A stretch of DNA of 64,000 bases, from the NCBI RefSeq assembly GCF_014645315.1, contig NZ_BMLQ01000001.1, positions 429,665-493,664 on the forward strand, written 5' to 3'. A program made the translations under genes and the position numbers. Source of the DNA: Citricoccus zhacaiensis (lineage in GTDB: Bacteria > Actinomycetota > Actinomycetes > Actinomycetales > Micrococcaceae). Below are positions 17,620-28,374 of this stretch, piece by piece; within the stretch, counting starts at the first letter, position 1, and each line of letters starts with the position of its first letter. The notes under the pieces were generated by a model that did no database searches, was not told the DNA's origin, and saw nothing but the letters and a program-made list of their open reading frames with translations.

Positions 17620-18306
17620 TCAGACCGCGCGCCGGTAGACCCAGTACAACGGGTCCTCGCCCGACGTCGGCGCCTGGCCGATGTCCGAGAGGCGCCAGTC
17701 CCGCTCGGGGACCCGGACGAATCCCTCGGATTCGTAGAGCCGGTGCGCTCCGGTCATGGTCACCATGGTGGTCAACACGATGGCGTCGATCCCCTCCAGC
17801 TGCTCGGCCCGGTCGATCGCGGCACGGACCAGGGCGCGGGCCACCCCGCGGCGCTGGACCCGCGGGTCCACCGCCAGCATCCGGAACTCGAACTCGCCCT
17901 CCCGGGCGGTCTCGGACATCGGCATCCCCGGCAGGGTCAGCACCACCGACCCGGCGACGACGGTGCCCGCGGCGCTGGGTGCGGCCAGGCCGGCGTCGGG
18001 CTCGCCAGGATGTGATGGTGGCTCGGCGAGCGTGCTCGCCTCCACCTCTCCGACGAGGACGCGGGCCTGGCGTGCCCGGGTGGCCACGTCCTGGAGGTTC
18101 ACGATGTACTCGTCCTCAGGGTCAATATGACCGCCGTCGATGTAGGAGGTCACCGTGAGGTGGGCGATCGCCGCATGATCCTCCGCCCGCGCGTCACGCA
18201 CCATGACGCCGGGTACGCGCGAGACCGACTGCGGCCACCCGGCGGCGCGGAGGGCCGGGTGCAGGTCTTCGGTGGGGTCTGGATTCTCAGGGCGTTCGTG
18301 CGGCAC
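17620..18306 (-). CDS. GNAT-family N-acetyltransferase
   Basis: A 228-residue GNAT protein. FRMLAVDPRVQRRGVARALV is the acetyl-CoA pyrophosphate loop (R/Q-x-x-G-x-G/A), and MTGAHRLYESEGFVRVPERD is the last conserved segment. A loop of about 25 residues rich in Pro and Ala interrupts the middle. The GTG start lies inside the end of the DUF2809 gene (20-nt overlap), so the two are likely co-transcribed. Substrate unknown; often a small amine or an N-terminal amino group. Confidence 0.8.
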   Translation of the reverse strand: MPHERPENPDPTEDLHPALRAAGWPQSVSRVPGVMVRDARAEDHAAIAHLTVTSYIDGGHIDPEDEYIVNLQDVATRARQARVLVGEVEASTLAEPPSHPGEPDAGLAAPSAAGTVVAGSVVLTLPGMPMSETAREGEFEFRMLAVDPRVQRRGVARALVRAAIDRAEQLEGIDAIVLTTMVTMTGAHRLYESEGFVRVPERDWRLSDIGQAPTSGEDPLYWVYRRAV

Positions 18307-18742
18307 GGCTGAATCCTACGCCGAGCAGACGGTCGGCCGCGTAGGCGAGGGCGACTCCTCCGGCGTAGGCCACCAGGTCCACGAACCCGAAGGTGGTGCC
18401 CAGGACCAGGCGCAGCGGTGCCCACAGTGCCCCCAGCTCCGCCGAGAGGCCGGTGAGCTGGAGCAGCTCCACCACAACGCACCCGGTCAGCGCCAGGCCG
18501 GCCACGAGGACCCGGGGCCGGGCCGGAAGCAGGATGGCGACGAGGAGGTAGATCAGCACGGCATACAGGGCATCTCCGGCCGGCCCCGTCCAGGCTGCCG
18601 TGCTGAGGGCGCGGATGCCCAGCCCGAGCGCGATGGTCACGGGGACGGCGGTGCCGAGGAGAAGGCGCCTGGTGCGGGTGGGGAGGGCCTGGGTCGGCTC
18701 GGAGATGGCGGTCCCCTTCCGGGAGGTCGTTCGGGCTCCCAT
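18287..18742 (-). CDS. DUF2809-type small membrane protein
   Basis: A 151-residue protein with four hydrophobic helices. The pattern LGLGIRAL...GDALYAVLIYLLVAILLPA, VVELLQLTG and LGTTFGFVDLVAYAGGVALAY matches the DUF2809 family, whose glutamate in the ELLQ-type segment and aspartate in FxxxDLxAY are conserved. Function unknown; a distant likeness to VanZ proteins is sometimes noted. TACACT lies just ahead of the ATG. Overlaps the acetyltransferase gene downstream. Confidence 0.7.
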   Translation of the reverse strand: MGARTTSRKGTAISEPTQALPTRTRRLLLGTAVPVTIALGLGIRALSTAAWTGPAGDALYAVLIYLLVAILLPARPRVLVAGLALTGCVVVELLQLTGLSAELGALWAPLRLVLGTTFGFVDLVAYAGGVALAYAADRLLGVGFSRAARTP

Positions 18743-18817
18743 TGAGTGTAGACAGCTGCAGGGCGGACAGCGCGCCGGTCATCGCAGGCTGATCAGAGCC
18801 GTGGTAGGCCTGAACCG

Positions 18818-19705
18818 ATGCGCACGTCATTCATTCTTCCGGTCCTTCTGGCCCCGCTGCTCCTCACGGGGTGCAGCCCTGCTGCGGAAGCCGGGCCCGC
18901 TGCCTCCAGTGCTCCGTCCACAGATCAGGCCCTGACCGATCTGGAGGAGCGGTTCTCCGGGCGGGTGGGGGTCTACGCCGTGGACACCGGGACGGGCGAG
19001 GAGGTCCAGTACCGCGCGGACGAGCGTTTCGGATATGCCTCGACGCACAAGGTGTTCTCCGCCGCCGCCGTGCTCGCCCAGAGTCAGCCGGCGGACCTGA
19101 ACCAGCGGATCCACTACTCCGCCGAGGACCTGGTGGCGAACTCTCCGATCGCCGAACAGCACGTGGAGACGGGCATGACCCTGGAGCAGATCATCGGGGC
19201 CGCCATCAGTCACAGTGACAACACCGCCGGCAACCTGCTCTTCGATGCACTCGGCGGCCCGGAGGGCCTGCAGGCCGCCTTGGTCCGCATGGGGGATGGG
19301 ATCACCTCGGTGGACCGCGAGGAGCCAGCGCTGAACGAGTGGGCTCCCGGAGAGACCCGGGACACCACGACGCCGCGCCAGGCCGCAGAGAACCTGCGCG
19401 GTTACGCCCTGGGAGAGACCCTCGAACCGTGGGCGCAGGATGAGCTGCTGGAGGCCATGCGGGCCTCGGAGAACAGCGAGGGGCTGATCCGGGCGGCTGT
19501 GCCGGAGGATGCCCCCTGGACGGTGGCGAACAAGAGTGGTGCCGGGCTGGGCCACGGCACCCGCAATGACCTCGCCGTCATCGAGCGCGAGGGTGATGCC
19601 CCGCTGCTGGTGGCCGTCTACACCAACCTCGATGACCCGGAGGGGCAGTTCCAGGACGACTTCGTGGCCCAGGCCGCCACCGTGGCCGTTGACGATCTGA
19701 CCTGA
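18818..19705 (+). CDS. Class A beta-lactamase, lipoprotein type
   Basis: A 295-residue serine beta-lactamase. Signal: hydrophobic stretch and lipobox LLTGC, with Cys19 as the lipidated residue. Catalytic motifs: STHK at 75-78 (Ser70-xx-Lys), SDN at 133-135, EPALN at 169-173 (Glu166 loop) and KSG at 239-241. All key residues of an active Ambler class A enzyme are present, so hydrolysis of penicillins outside the membrane is likely. No AmpR/BlaI-type regulator is adjacent; expression may be constitutive. Similar chromosomal lipoprotein enzymes are known in actinobacteria. Spectrum cannot be predicted from the sequence. Confidence 0.9.
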   Translation: MRTSFILPVLLAPLLLTGCSPAAEAGPAASSAPSTDQALTDLEERFSGRVGVYAVDTGTGEEVQYRADERFGYASTHKVFSAAAVLAQSQPADLNQRIHYSAEDLVANSPIAEQHVETGMTLEQIIGAAISHSDNTAGNLLFDALGGPEGLQAALVRMGDGITSVDREEPALNEWAPGETRDTTTPRQAAENLRGYALGETLEPWAQDELLEAMRASENSEGLIRAAVPEDAPWTVANKSGAGLGHGTRNDLAVIEREGDAPLLVAVYTNLDDPEGQFQDDFVAQAATVAVDDLT

Positions 19706-19750
19706 GATGCCGAGCAGGAGCCCGACGATGTTCACTGGAATGAGCGCCTT

Positions 19751-19770
19751 CCCCCTCACAGAGAAGGGGG
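19751..19770. terminator. Weak hairpin between bla and arsR
   Basis: CCCCCT (19751-19756) and AGGGGG (19765-19770) form a 6-bp stem with an 8-nt loop in the 69-bp gap between the convergent beta-lactamase and arsR stops. Position supports a terminator; the stem is short. Confidence 0.35.
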
Positions 19771-19774
19771 CGGT

Positions 19775-20161
19775 TCAGCCGATCTCGAGCAGGCTGCGCA
19801 GGGCGGCGAAGGCCTCCGGCACCACGGTGTAGTGCGCCCACTTGCCGCGCTGTTCGCGGGCGATCAGCCCGGCGTCGACCAGCTTCTTCATGTGGTGGCT
19901 GACGGTGGACTGGCTGATGCCCAGGTCCTCGGTGAGGTCACAGGCACAGACCGCCTCGCACCCTTGCGCGGCCACGTGGGACAACAGGCGCAGTCGCATG
20001 GGGTCGGCCAGAGCCTTGAACATGCCCGCTGAGCGGTGAGCGTCGTCGACGCCGATCGGACCGGCCGCCAGGGAGCAGCACCCGGATGAATCGGAGGCTG
20101 CGCGGTGGCGGTCCGCGGTGTCAGCGGCGGCAATGGCCGTCTGGGTAGCTGTCGGTACCAT
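19775..20161 (-). CDS. arsR: ArsR-type arsenite-responsive repressor
   Basis: A 128-residue winged-helix repressor. The helix-turn-helix is CDLTEDLGISQSTVSHHMKKL. Cysteines occur as a pair in the N-terminal extension (28, 29) and at 68, 72 and 74 near the recognition region. In the Corynebacterium ArsR an N-terminal Cys pair plus one Cys further on bind As(III), and this protein has the same layout rather than the E. coli CxCxxC in the DNA-binding helix. Start taken at ATG 20161 because TAAGAT lies 6 nt upstream, fitting a leaderless message; ATG 20164 is adjacent. Divergent from acr3. Confidence 0.88.
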   Translation of the reverse strand: MVPTATQTAIAAADTADRHRAASDSSGCCSLAAGPIGVDDAHRSAGMFKALADPMRLRLLSHVAAQGCEAVCACDLTEDLGISQSTVSHHMKKLVDAGLIAREQRGKWAHYTVVPEAFAALRSLLEIG

Positions 20162-20167
20162 CATCCC

Positions 20168-20224
20168 ATCTTACATTGACGATCATCGATATGACCAGTA
20201 GTGTTCCCATCGATGGTTATCGAT
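20168..20224. promoter_or_regulatory. arsR-acr3 divergent control region
   Basis: The 80-bp gap holds the arsR -10 box (TAAGAT on the minus strand, 20168-20173) and three copies of ATCGAT at 20185-20190, 20209-20214 and 20219-20224; the first and third are both embedded in TNATCGATAYG. The last two form ATCGAT-N4-ATCGAT, a symmetric site suitable for a dimeric repressor. Assignment to ArsR is inferred from position. Confidence 0.5.
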
Positions 20225-20241
20225 ACGAGAGTTGGGCCTGC

Positions 20242-21354
20242 ATGAGCACCACCACCGCCCCGCACCAGCCGGTGATGAAGGAGATGTCTTTCCTCGACCG
20301 TTGGCTGCCGGCCTGGATCCTGCTGGCCATGGTCGTCGGACTGGCCCTGGGCCGATTCATCCCCGGCCTGAACACCGCCCTGGAAGCAGTGAAGGTCGGC
20401 GAGGTGTCCCTGCCGATCGCCATCGGCCTGCTGGTGATGATGTACCCGGTGCTGGCCAAGGTCCGCTATGACGAGACCCACCGCGTTGCCGGGGACAAGC
20501 GGCTTATGGTCACCTCCCTGATGTTGAACTGGGTCGTCGGACCGGCCCTGATGTTCGCCCTGGCCTGGATGCTGCTGCCGGACCTGCCCGAGTACCGCAC
20601 CGGGCTGATCATCGTCGGCCTGGCACGCTGCATTGCCATGGTCTTCATCTGGAACGACCTGGCCTGCGGGGACCGGGAGGCCGCCGCAGTACTGGTGGCC
20701 ATCAATTCCGGCTTCCAGGTCATCGCGTTCGGCGCCCTGGGCTGGTTCTACCTCCAGGTACTCCCGTCCTGGCTGGGGTTGCCGACCACCTCGGCCGATT
20801 TCTCCGTCTGGTCGATCGTGCTCAGCGTCCTGGTGTTCCTGGGCGTTCCCCTGCTGGCCGGGTTCCTGACCCGCCACTTCGGTGAGAAGGCCAAGGGCCG
20901 GGACTGGTACGAGAACCACTTCCTGCCCCGCATCGGCCCCTGGGCCCTCTACGGACTCCTGTTCACGATCGTTCTGCTGTTCGCCCTGCAGGGTGAGGCC
21001 ATCACCACCAATCCCTGGGACGTCGCCCGGATCGCTCTGCCCCTGCTGGCCTACTTCGTACTCATGTTCGGCATCAGCCTCATCGCGTCCAAGGCCATCG
21101 GGCTGAACTACGCCAAGTCCACCACCGTCGCGTTCACTGCCGCCGGTAACAACTTCGAGCTCGCCATCGCCGTGGCCATCGGCACCTTCGGCGTCACCTC
21201 CGGCCAGGCCCTGGCCGGCGTCGTCGGCCCCCTGATCGAGGTGCCCGTGCTGGTCGGGCTTGTGTACGTGTCCCTGTGGGCCGGCCGCAAGCTCTTCCCC
21301 GGCGACCCCACCGTCCCCGCTCGCGCTGAGGCCCTCTCGGCGACCCGCGCCTGA
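20242..21354 (+). CDS. acr3: ACR3-family arsenite efflux transporter
   Basis: A 370-residue membrane protein with ten hydrophobic segments. It carries the ACR3 hallmark [19 protein letters not shown], including the essential cysteine, and the second signature [19 protein letters not shown] with GPLIEVPVL near the end. It exports arsenite driven by the proton gradient. The open frame runs upstream to 20176, but ATG 20242 gives the normal family length and follows the operator region. First gene of acr3-arsC-flavoprotein. Confidence 0.93.
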   Translation: MSTTTAPHQPVMKEMSFLDRWLPAWILLAMVVGLALGRFIPGLNTALEAVKVGEVSLPIAIGLLVMMYPVLAKVRYDETHRVAGDKRLMVTSLMLNWVVGPALMFALAWMLLPDLPEYRTGLIIVGLARCIAMVFIWNDLACGDREAAAVLVAINSGFQVIAFGALGWFYLQVLPSWLGLPTTSADFSVWSIVLSVLVFLGVPLLAGFLTRHFGEKAKGRDWYENHFLPRIGPWALYGLLFTIVLLFALQGEAITTNPWDVARIALPLLAYFVLMFGISLIASKAIGLNYAKSTTVAFTAAGNNFELAIAVAIGTFGVTSGQALAGVVGPLIEVPVLVGLVYVSLWAGRKLFPGDPTVPARAEALSATRA

Positions 21355-21383
21355 ACCGTCGCCCCGACAGGAGACCTGTAGAG

Positions 21384-22247
21384 ATGTCCACCGATCCACG
21401 ATCCCCATCCCGTCCGTCTGTGATGTTCGTCTGTGCGAAGAACGGCGGCAAGTCCCAGATGGCCGCGGCCCTGATGGAGTACCGGGCCGCCGATGCCGTT
21501 GAGGTCCATTCCGCTGGCACCCAACCCGGCGAGACGATCAACGCGCTCTCGGCTGAGGTCATCGCCGAGGCCGGCGCGGACATGTCTGCTGGGCGCCCCA
21601 AGCCCATCGACCCGCGCCTGCTGGCCCGCGTGGACCGAGTGGTCGTCCTCGGCGACGAGGCCAAAGTCGAGCCGGTCGACGGCATGGCCGGCACCATCGA
21701 GACCTGGCACACCGACGAGCCCTCCGCCCGCGGAATCGAGGGAGCCGAGCGGATGCGCCTGGTCCGCGACGACATCGACACCCGCGTCAGGGTCCTCCTC
21801 GCCGAGCTCACCGCCACGACGCACAAGCCCTCTGTGCTGTTCGTGTGTGTGCACAACGCCGGCCGCTCCCAAATGGCCGCCGCCTACCTGTCGCACCTGG
21901 CCGGAGGCCGGATCGAGGTCCGCTCCGCAGGCTCCGCCCCGGCAGACACCGTGAACCCAGCTGCGGTGGAGGCGATGGCCGAGGAAGGCATCGACATCAG
22001 CGCGAACCAACCCAAGGTGCTGTCCGAGCAGGCCGTGAAGGACTCGGACGTGGTCATCACCATGGGGTGCGGAGACGCCTGTCCGTTCTTCCCCGGCAAG
22101 CGCTATGAGGACTGGAAGCTGGAAGATCCGGCCGGCCAGGGCATCGAGGGCGTGCGCCCCATCCGCGACGACATCAAGGCCCGCATCCAACAGCTCATCA
22201 CCGAGCTGCTGCCCGACCCCTCGACGCCGTCCACACCGAACGATTGA
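21384..22247 (+). CDS. arsC: Two-domain arsenate reductase (fused LMW-phosphatase-like modules)
   Basis: A 287-residue protein with two LMW-phosphatase/arsenate-reductase domains in tandem. Domain 1 (about 11-140) has [12 protein letters not shown]: nucleophile Cys17, but the invariant P-loop Arg is replaced by Lys23; its acid region is WHTDEPS. Domain 2 (about 148-275) has [12 protein letters not shown] with Cys155 and Arg161, [17 protein letters not shown] with Cys229 and Cys233, and LEDPAGQG. Actinobacteria usually encode these as separate proteins of about 130 residues. Domain 2 looks fully active; domain 1 may be a lysine variant of the ArsC4-like type. Reduces arsenate to arsenite for Acr3. 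Two modules 45% alike by eye came from ancient duplication or gene fusion. Confidence 0.88.
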   Translation: MSTDPRSPSRPSVMFVCAKNGGKSQMAAALMEYRAADAVEVHSAGTQPGETINALSAEVIAEAGADMSAGRPKPIDPRLLARVDRVVVLGDEAKVEPVDGMAGTIETWHTDEPSARGIEGAERMRLVRDDIDTRVRVLLAELTATTHKPSVLFVCVHNAGRSQMAAAYLSHLAGGRIEVRSAGSAPADTVNPAAVEAMAEEGIDISANQPKVLSEQAVKDSDVVITMGCGDACPFFPGKRYEDWKLEDPAGQGIEGVRPIRDDIKARIQQLITELLPDPSTPSTPND

Positions 22248-22258
22248 GGATCATCCCC

Positions 22259-23707
22259 ATGGTTGAGGCCTTTTCCACCACCACACCCCCACCCACCGAG
22301 GCGCAGGACCTGCCCATCGTGGTCATCGGCGCCGGGCCCGTAGGACTGGCTGCCGCGGCGCACCTGCACGAACGCGGCCTGACATCGCTGATCCTGGAAG
22401 CAGGGCACGACGTCGGCACCGCCATCCGCGCGTGGGGCCACACCCGCCTGTTCTCACCCTGGCAGTACAACATCGACGCCGCCGCGGCCCGCCTACTGCA
22501 CACCACCGGCTGGACCGAACCCGACGCCCAGACCCTGCCCACCGGCACCGAACTGGTGGATCAGTACCTGGAACCGCTGGCCATCACCACCGCGTTGGCC
22601 GAACACGTGCGCACCGACACTCGGGTCCTCGCCGTGACCCGGGCCGGGATGGACAAGACCCGCACCACCGGCCGAGCCGACACCCCCTTCTTGGTCCGGA
22701 CCCAGCACACCGACGGCACCATGGAGGATATCCAGGCCTCCGCGGTGATCGACGCCTCCGGAACCTGGACCCGGCCCAACCCCCTGGGCCAGTCCGGACT
22801 GCCCGCCCCCGGCGAGACCGAGGCGCTCGCGGCCGGGCGCATCACCGCCGCGTTGCCAGACGTCACCGGTCGGGATCGGCAGCGGTTCGCCGGCCGGCAT
22901 GTGCTCGTCGTAGGGGCCGGCCACTCGGCCGCCAACACCCTGCTCGAGCTCGGTTCCCTGGCCGAGGACGAGCCGGACACCCGGATCTCGTGGGCCGTGC
23001 GCTCGGCCGACGTCTCCAGCGTCTACGGCGGCGAGGATCGCGACGAGCTGCCCGCCCGCGGCACCCTGGGCACCCGGCTGCGCCGTTTGGTGGATTCCGG
23101 GGTTATCGAGATCCACACCTCTTTCACCATCACCAGATTCACCACCACAGAGCATGGATTCTCCGTGCATGCCTCCACTCCGACCGGCGAGCAGACCGTG
23201 GCTGCGGATCTGGTGGCCCCAGCCACGGGGTTCCGCCCGGATTTGGGCATGCTGTCCGAACTCCGGTTGGACATGGACCCGGCCGTGGACGCACCCCGTC
23301 AGCTCGGCCCGCTGATCGATCCGGAGTTCCACTCCTGCGGTTCTGTGGCCCCACACGGGGCGCGGATGCTCGCGCACCCCGAGTCGGATTTCTACATCGC
23401 GGGCATGAAGAGCTACGGGCGGGCCCCGACCTTCCTGATGGCCACCGGCTACGAACAAGTCCGCTCCATCGCCGCCTCCCTGGCCGGGGACCAAGCCGCC
23501 GCTGACGCCGTGCAACTGGACCTGCCCGAGACCGGAGTCTGCTCCACCGACCTGGGTGGATCCTGCGACACACCGGCCCCCATCACGCAAGAAGCTGTCC
23601 AGAGTTGCTGCGCCCCCGTCACCGTGACGGACGGGCCCGGTGCCGACGGACGGCGGCTCGGTTCGCACACCGCACTGAGCAGTACCGCTGGCGGCCGTTG
23701 CGGGTGA
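22259..23707 (+). CDS. ars-linked FAD/NAD(P)-dependent oxidoreductase
   Basis: A 482-residue flavoprotein. FAD-binding motif IVVIGAGPVGLAAAAHL near residue 25, and a second dinucleotide fold HVLVVGAGHSAANTL near 220, as in flavin monooxygenases and thioredoxin-reductase-like proteins; ATGFRPDLG closes the fold. The C-terminus carries Cys residues (VCSTDLGGSC, SCCAP). Such flavoproteins recur at the end of actinobacterial ars operons and have been named ArsO or similar; the reaction is not settled. ATG 22259 has GAGGA at good spacing, 11 nt after the arsC stop. Its last 89 nt overlap the convergent CGNR gene. Confidence 0.8.
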   Translation: MVEAFSTTTPPPTEAQDLPIVVIGAGPVGLAAAAHLHERGLTSLILEAGHDVGTAIRAWGHTRLFSPWQYNIDAAAARLLHTTGWTEPDAQTLPTGTELVDQYLEPLAITTALAEHVRTDTRVLAVTRAGMDKTRTTGRADTPFLVRTQHTDGTMEDIQASAVIDASGTWTRPNPLGQSGLPAPGETEALAAGRITAALPDVTGRDRQRFAGRHVLVVGAGHSAANTLLELGSLAEDEPDTRISWAVRSADVSSVYGGEDRDELPARGTLGTRLRRLVDSGVIEIHTSFTITRFTTTEHGFSVHASTPTGEQTVAADLVAPATGFRPDLGMLSELRLDMDPAVDAPRQLGPLIDPEFHSCGSVAPHGARMLAHPESDFYIAGMKSYGRAPTFLMATGYEQVRSIAASLAGDQAAADAVQLDLPETGVCSTDLGGSCDTPAPITQEAVQSCCAPVTVTDGPGADGRRLGSHTALSSTAGGRCG

Positions 23708-24143
23708 CATCGACGACGACGTTGCAGCAAGGCTCGCCGGCACAGCGTCCCAGCCGGTGCATCCCCCGCGTGGCCAGGTGCAACGAGGTCCCCACGCTGA
23801 TGACAGCGCGCAGGACGAAGGGCATCGAGTCGTTCTCGCCCCGATAGTGGAGGTGCCACCCCTCGCCGTCGTGATCGGTCAGGCGTGGGTAGGCCGCAGC
23901 CGCCGCCATCTGCTCGTTCAGCAGGCGGGCACGCTCACCGTCCTCCGGCGGCGCATCGACGACGCGCAGCCAGTCCTCCACCACCGCGCCGGTGGCGGCA
24001 TGGTCATCTGCTCCGGCCGGGAAGATCATCGTCATCCCGAAGGCCCGGGTGCGCTCCTCGATGCCCTGGCGGTCATCAGGCCACTCGTTGGCCAGGGAGG
24101 CCGCGAGCAGGACCGCGTATTCTCCGTAAGGGTTGAGATGCAT
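23619..24143 (-). CDS. CGNR zinc-finger protein
   Basis: A 174-residue protein. The C-terminal zinc finger reads CAGEPCCNVVVDVTRNGRQR followed by YCSVRCANRAAVRRH, matching the CGNR family (first two Cys plus CSxxCxNR; here CANR). The N-terminal part is the helical ABATE-type domain typical of the family. These are thought to be stress-related or transcriptional regulators. Starts only 25 bp from the divergent small gene at 24169, with TAATG-C-CATTA between them. Its 3' end overlaps the ars flavoprotein gene by 89 nt on the opposite strand. Confidence 0.82.
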   Translation of the reverse strand: MHLNPYGEYAVLLAASLANEWPDDRQGIEERTRAFGMTMIFPAGADDHAATGAVVEDWLRVVDAPPEDGERARLLNEQMAAAAAYPRLTDHDGEGWHLHYRGENDSMPFVLRAVISVGTSLHLATRGMHRLGRCAGEPCCNVVVDVTRNGRQRYCSVRCANRAAVRRHRARPSR

Positions 24144-24168
24144 AATGCCATTACATCACGATGGCCTC
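24143..24168. promoter_or_regulatory. Short divergent control region with a near-palindrome
   Basis: Only 25 bp separate two divergent starts. TAATGCCATTA (24144-24154) is an 11-bp near-palindrome and is the only AT-rich stretch nearby. On the minus strand TAATGG lies 4 nt before the CGNR start, so at least that message may be leaderless. A candidate operator for the CGNR protein itself; inferred. Confidence 0.3.
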
Positions 24169-24399
24169 ATGACCTCACCCCACACGTTCCCTCTGCCCCT
24201 GCAGGAAGACCGGACCACCCGGCACGAGCATGCGTGGCGCGCGGAATCGCGGCATCTGACCTCCGAGGGGCTGGTGCTCTATGTGCGTTGCACCGGCTGC
24301 GGAACCCTCCGGGTCGATGTCCAGGGGAACGATGGCCTGCCGCCCGCGGCGCTGAGCCGGGTGATCGGGGTCAGTCCACCGGAGTGGCTCCGCGGATGA
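24169..24399 (+). CDS. Small CxxC protein of unknown function
   Basis: A 76-residue protein. The centre, GLVLYVRCTGCGTLRVDVQ, is a beta-hairpin with one CxxC pair and looks like half of a zinc ribbon; metal could be shared across a dimer. The rest is polar. The codon pattern is typical for the window. It is divergent from the CGNR gene and overlaps the end of the membrane redoxin gene by 29 nt. Not recognised beyond this. Confidence 0.5.
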   Translation: MTSPHTFPLPLQEDRTTRHEHAWRAESRHLTSEGLVLYVRCTGCGTLRVDVQGNDGLPPAALSRVIGVSPPEWLRG

Positions 24400-24835
24400 C
24401 GGCCTTGGCCCGGTCATAGGACTCGGCGTCCTTGGCCACGAAGTGGTCGTCCGCGGTCACCACCGTCGGGACGGTCTCGAAGCCGTGGTGGTAATGCCGG
24501 ACGCGGTCTGCGGCGCCGGCGTCCTTCCAGATGTTCACCCAGTACACGCGCTCCCGCCCCTCGGTGCCGAGCTCGCGGATGAGCCGGGCGCAATACTGGC
24601 AGCCGGGCCGCCAGTACACCACCACTCCCCCGGCCGCCAGGTGCTCGTCCACCCCGGAGACCGGCAGGGACCGCACCTGGGTGGTGGAGACGAAGCGCAG
24701 GGCGAAGAACAGCAGGATGGCCGCGGCCACGTAGTTCAGCGGGCCCCGGCCGATCAGCCCCCAGTAGGCGAAGAGCAGCCCGAGGGCGAGCATGACGGCG
24801 GGCACGAACCACGCCTTGGACATCAGCTGGCGCAT
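24371..24835 (-). CDS. Membrane-anchored glutaredoxin/mycoredoxin-like protein
   Basis: A 154-residue protein: two membrane helices (about residues 8-50), then a thioredoxin-fold domain with YWRPGCQYCARLIRELG, so the active site is CQYC, and a cis-proline segment TVPTVVTAD. In actinobacteria such domains work with mycothiol rather than glutathione. The frame is open far upstream, but ATG 24835 (or 24823) removes an Arg-rich artefact. It lies 4 nt after the phosphatase gene stop and is likely co-transcribed with ligA and that gene. Facing of the redox domain is not certain. Confidence 0.72.
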   Translation of the reverse strand: MRQLMSKAWFVPAVMLALGLLFAYWGLIGRGPLNYVAAAILLFFALRFVSTTQVRSLPVSGVDEHLAAGGVVVYWRPGCQYCARLIRELGTEGRERVYWVNIWKDAGAADRVRHYHHGFETVPTVVTADDHFVAKDAESYDRAKAVIRGATPVD

Positions 24836-24839
24836 GGAC

Positions 24840-28327
<3,488 letters not shown>

Positions 28328-28357
28328 CTAGCCGCGCTAACCCCCGGGATAACCCTC

Positions 28358-28373
28358 CGCCCGCCCTCGGGCG
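28358..28373 (-). terminator. Hairpin after the arylsulfotransferase gene
   Basis: CGCCCG (28358-28363), loop CCCT, CGGGCG (28368-28373): perfect 6-bp stem one base after the stop of the arylsulfotransferase-like gene, within the 56-bp gap before ligA. It would separate the two minus-strand transcripts. Confidence 0.45.
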
Positions 28374-28374
28374 C

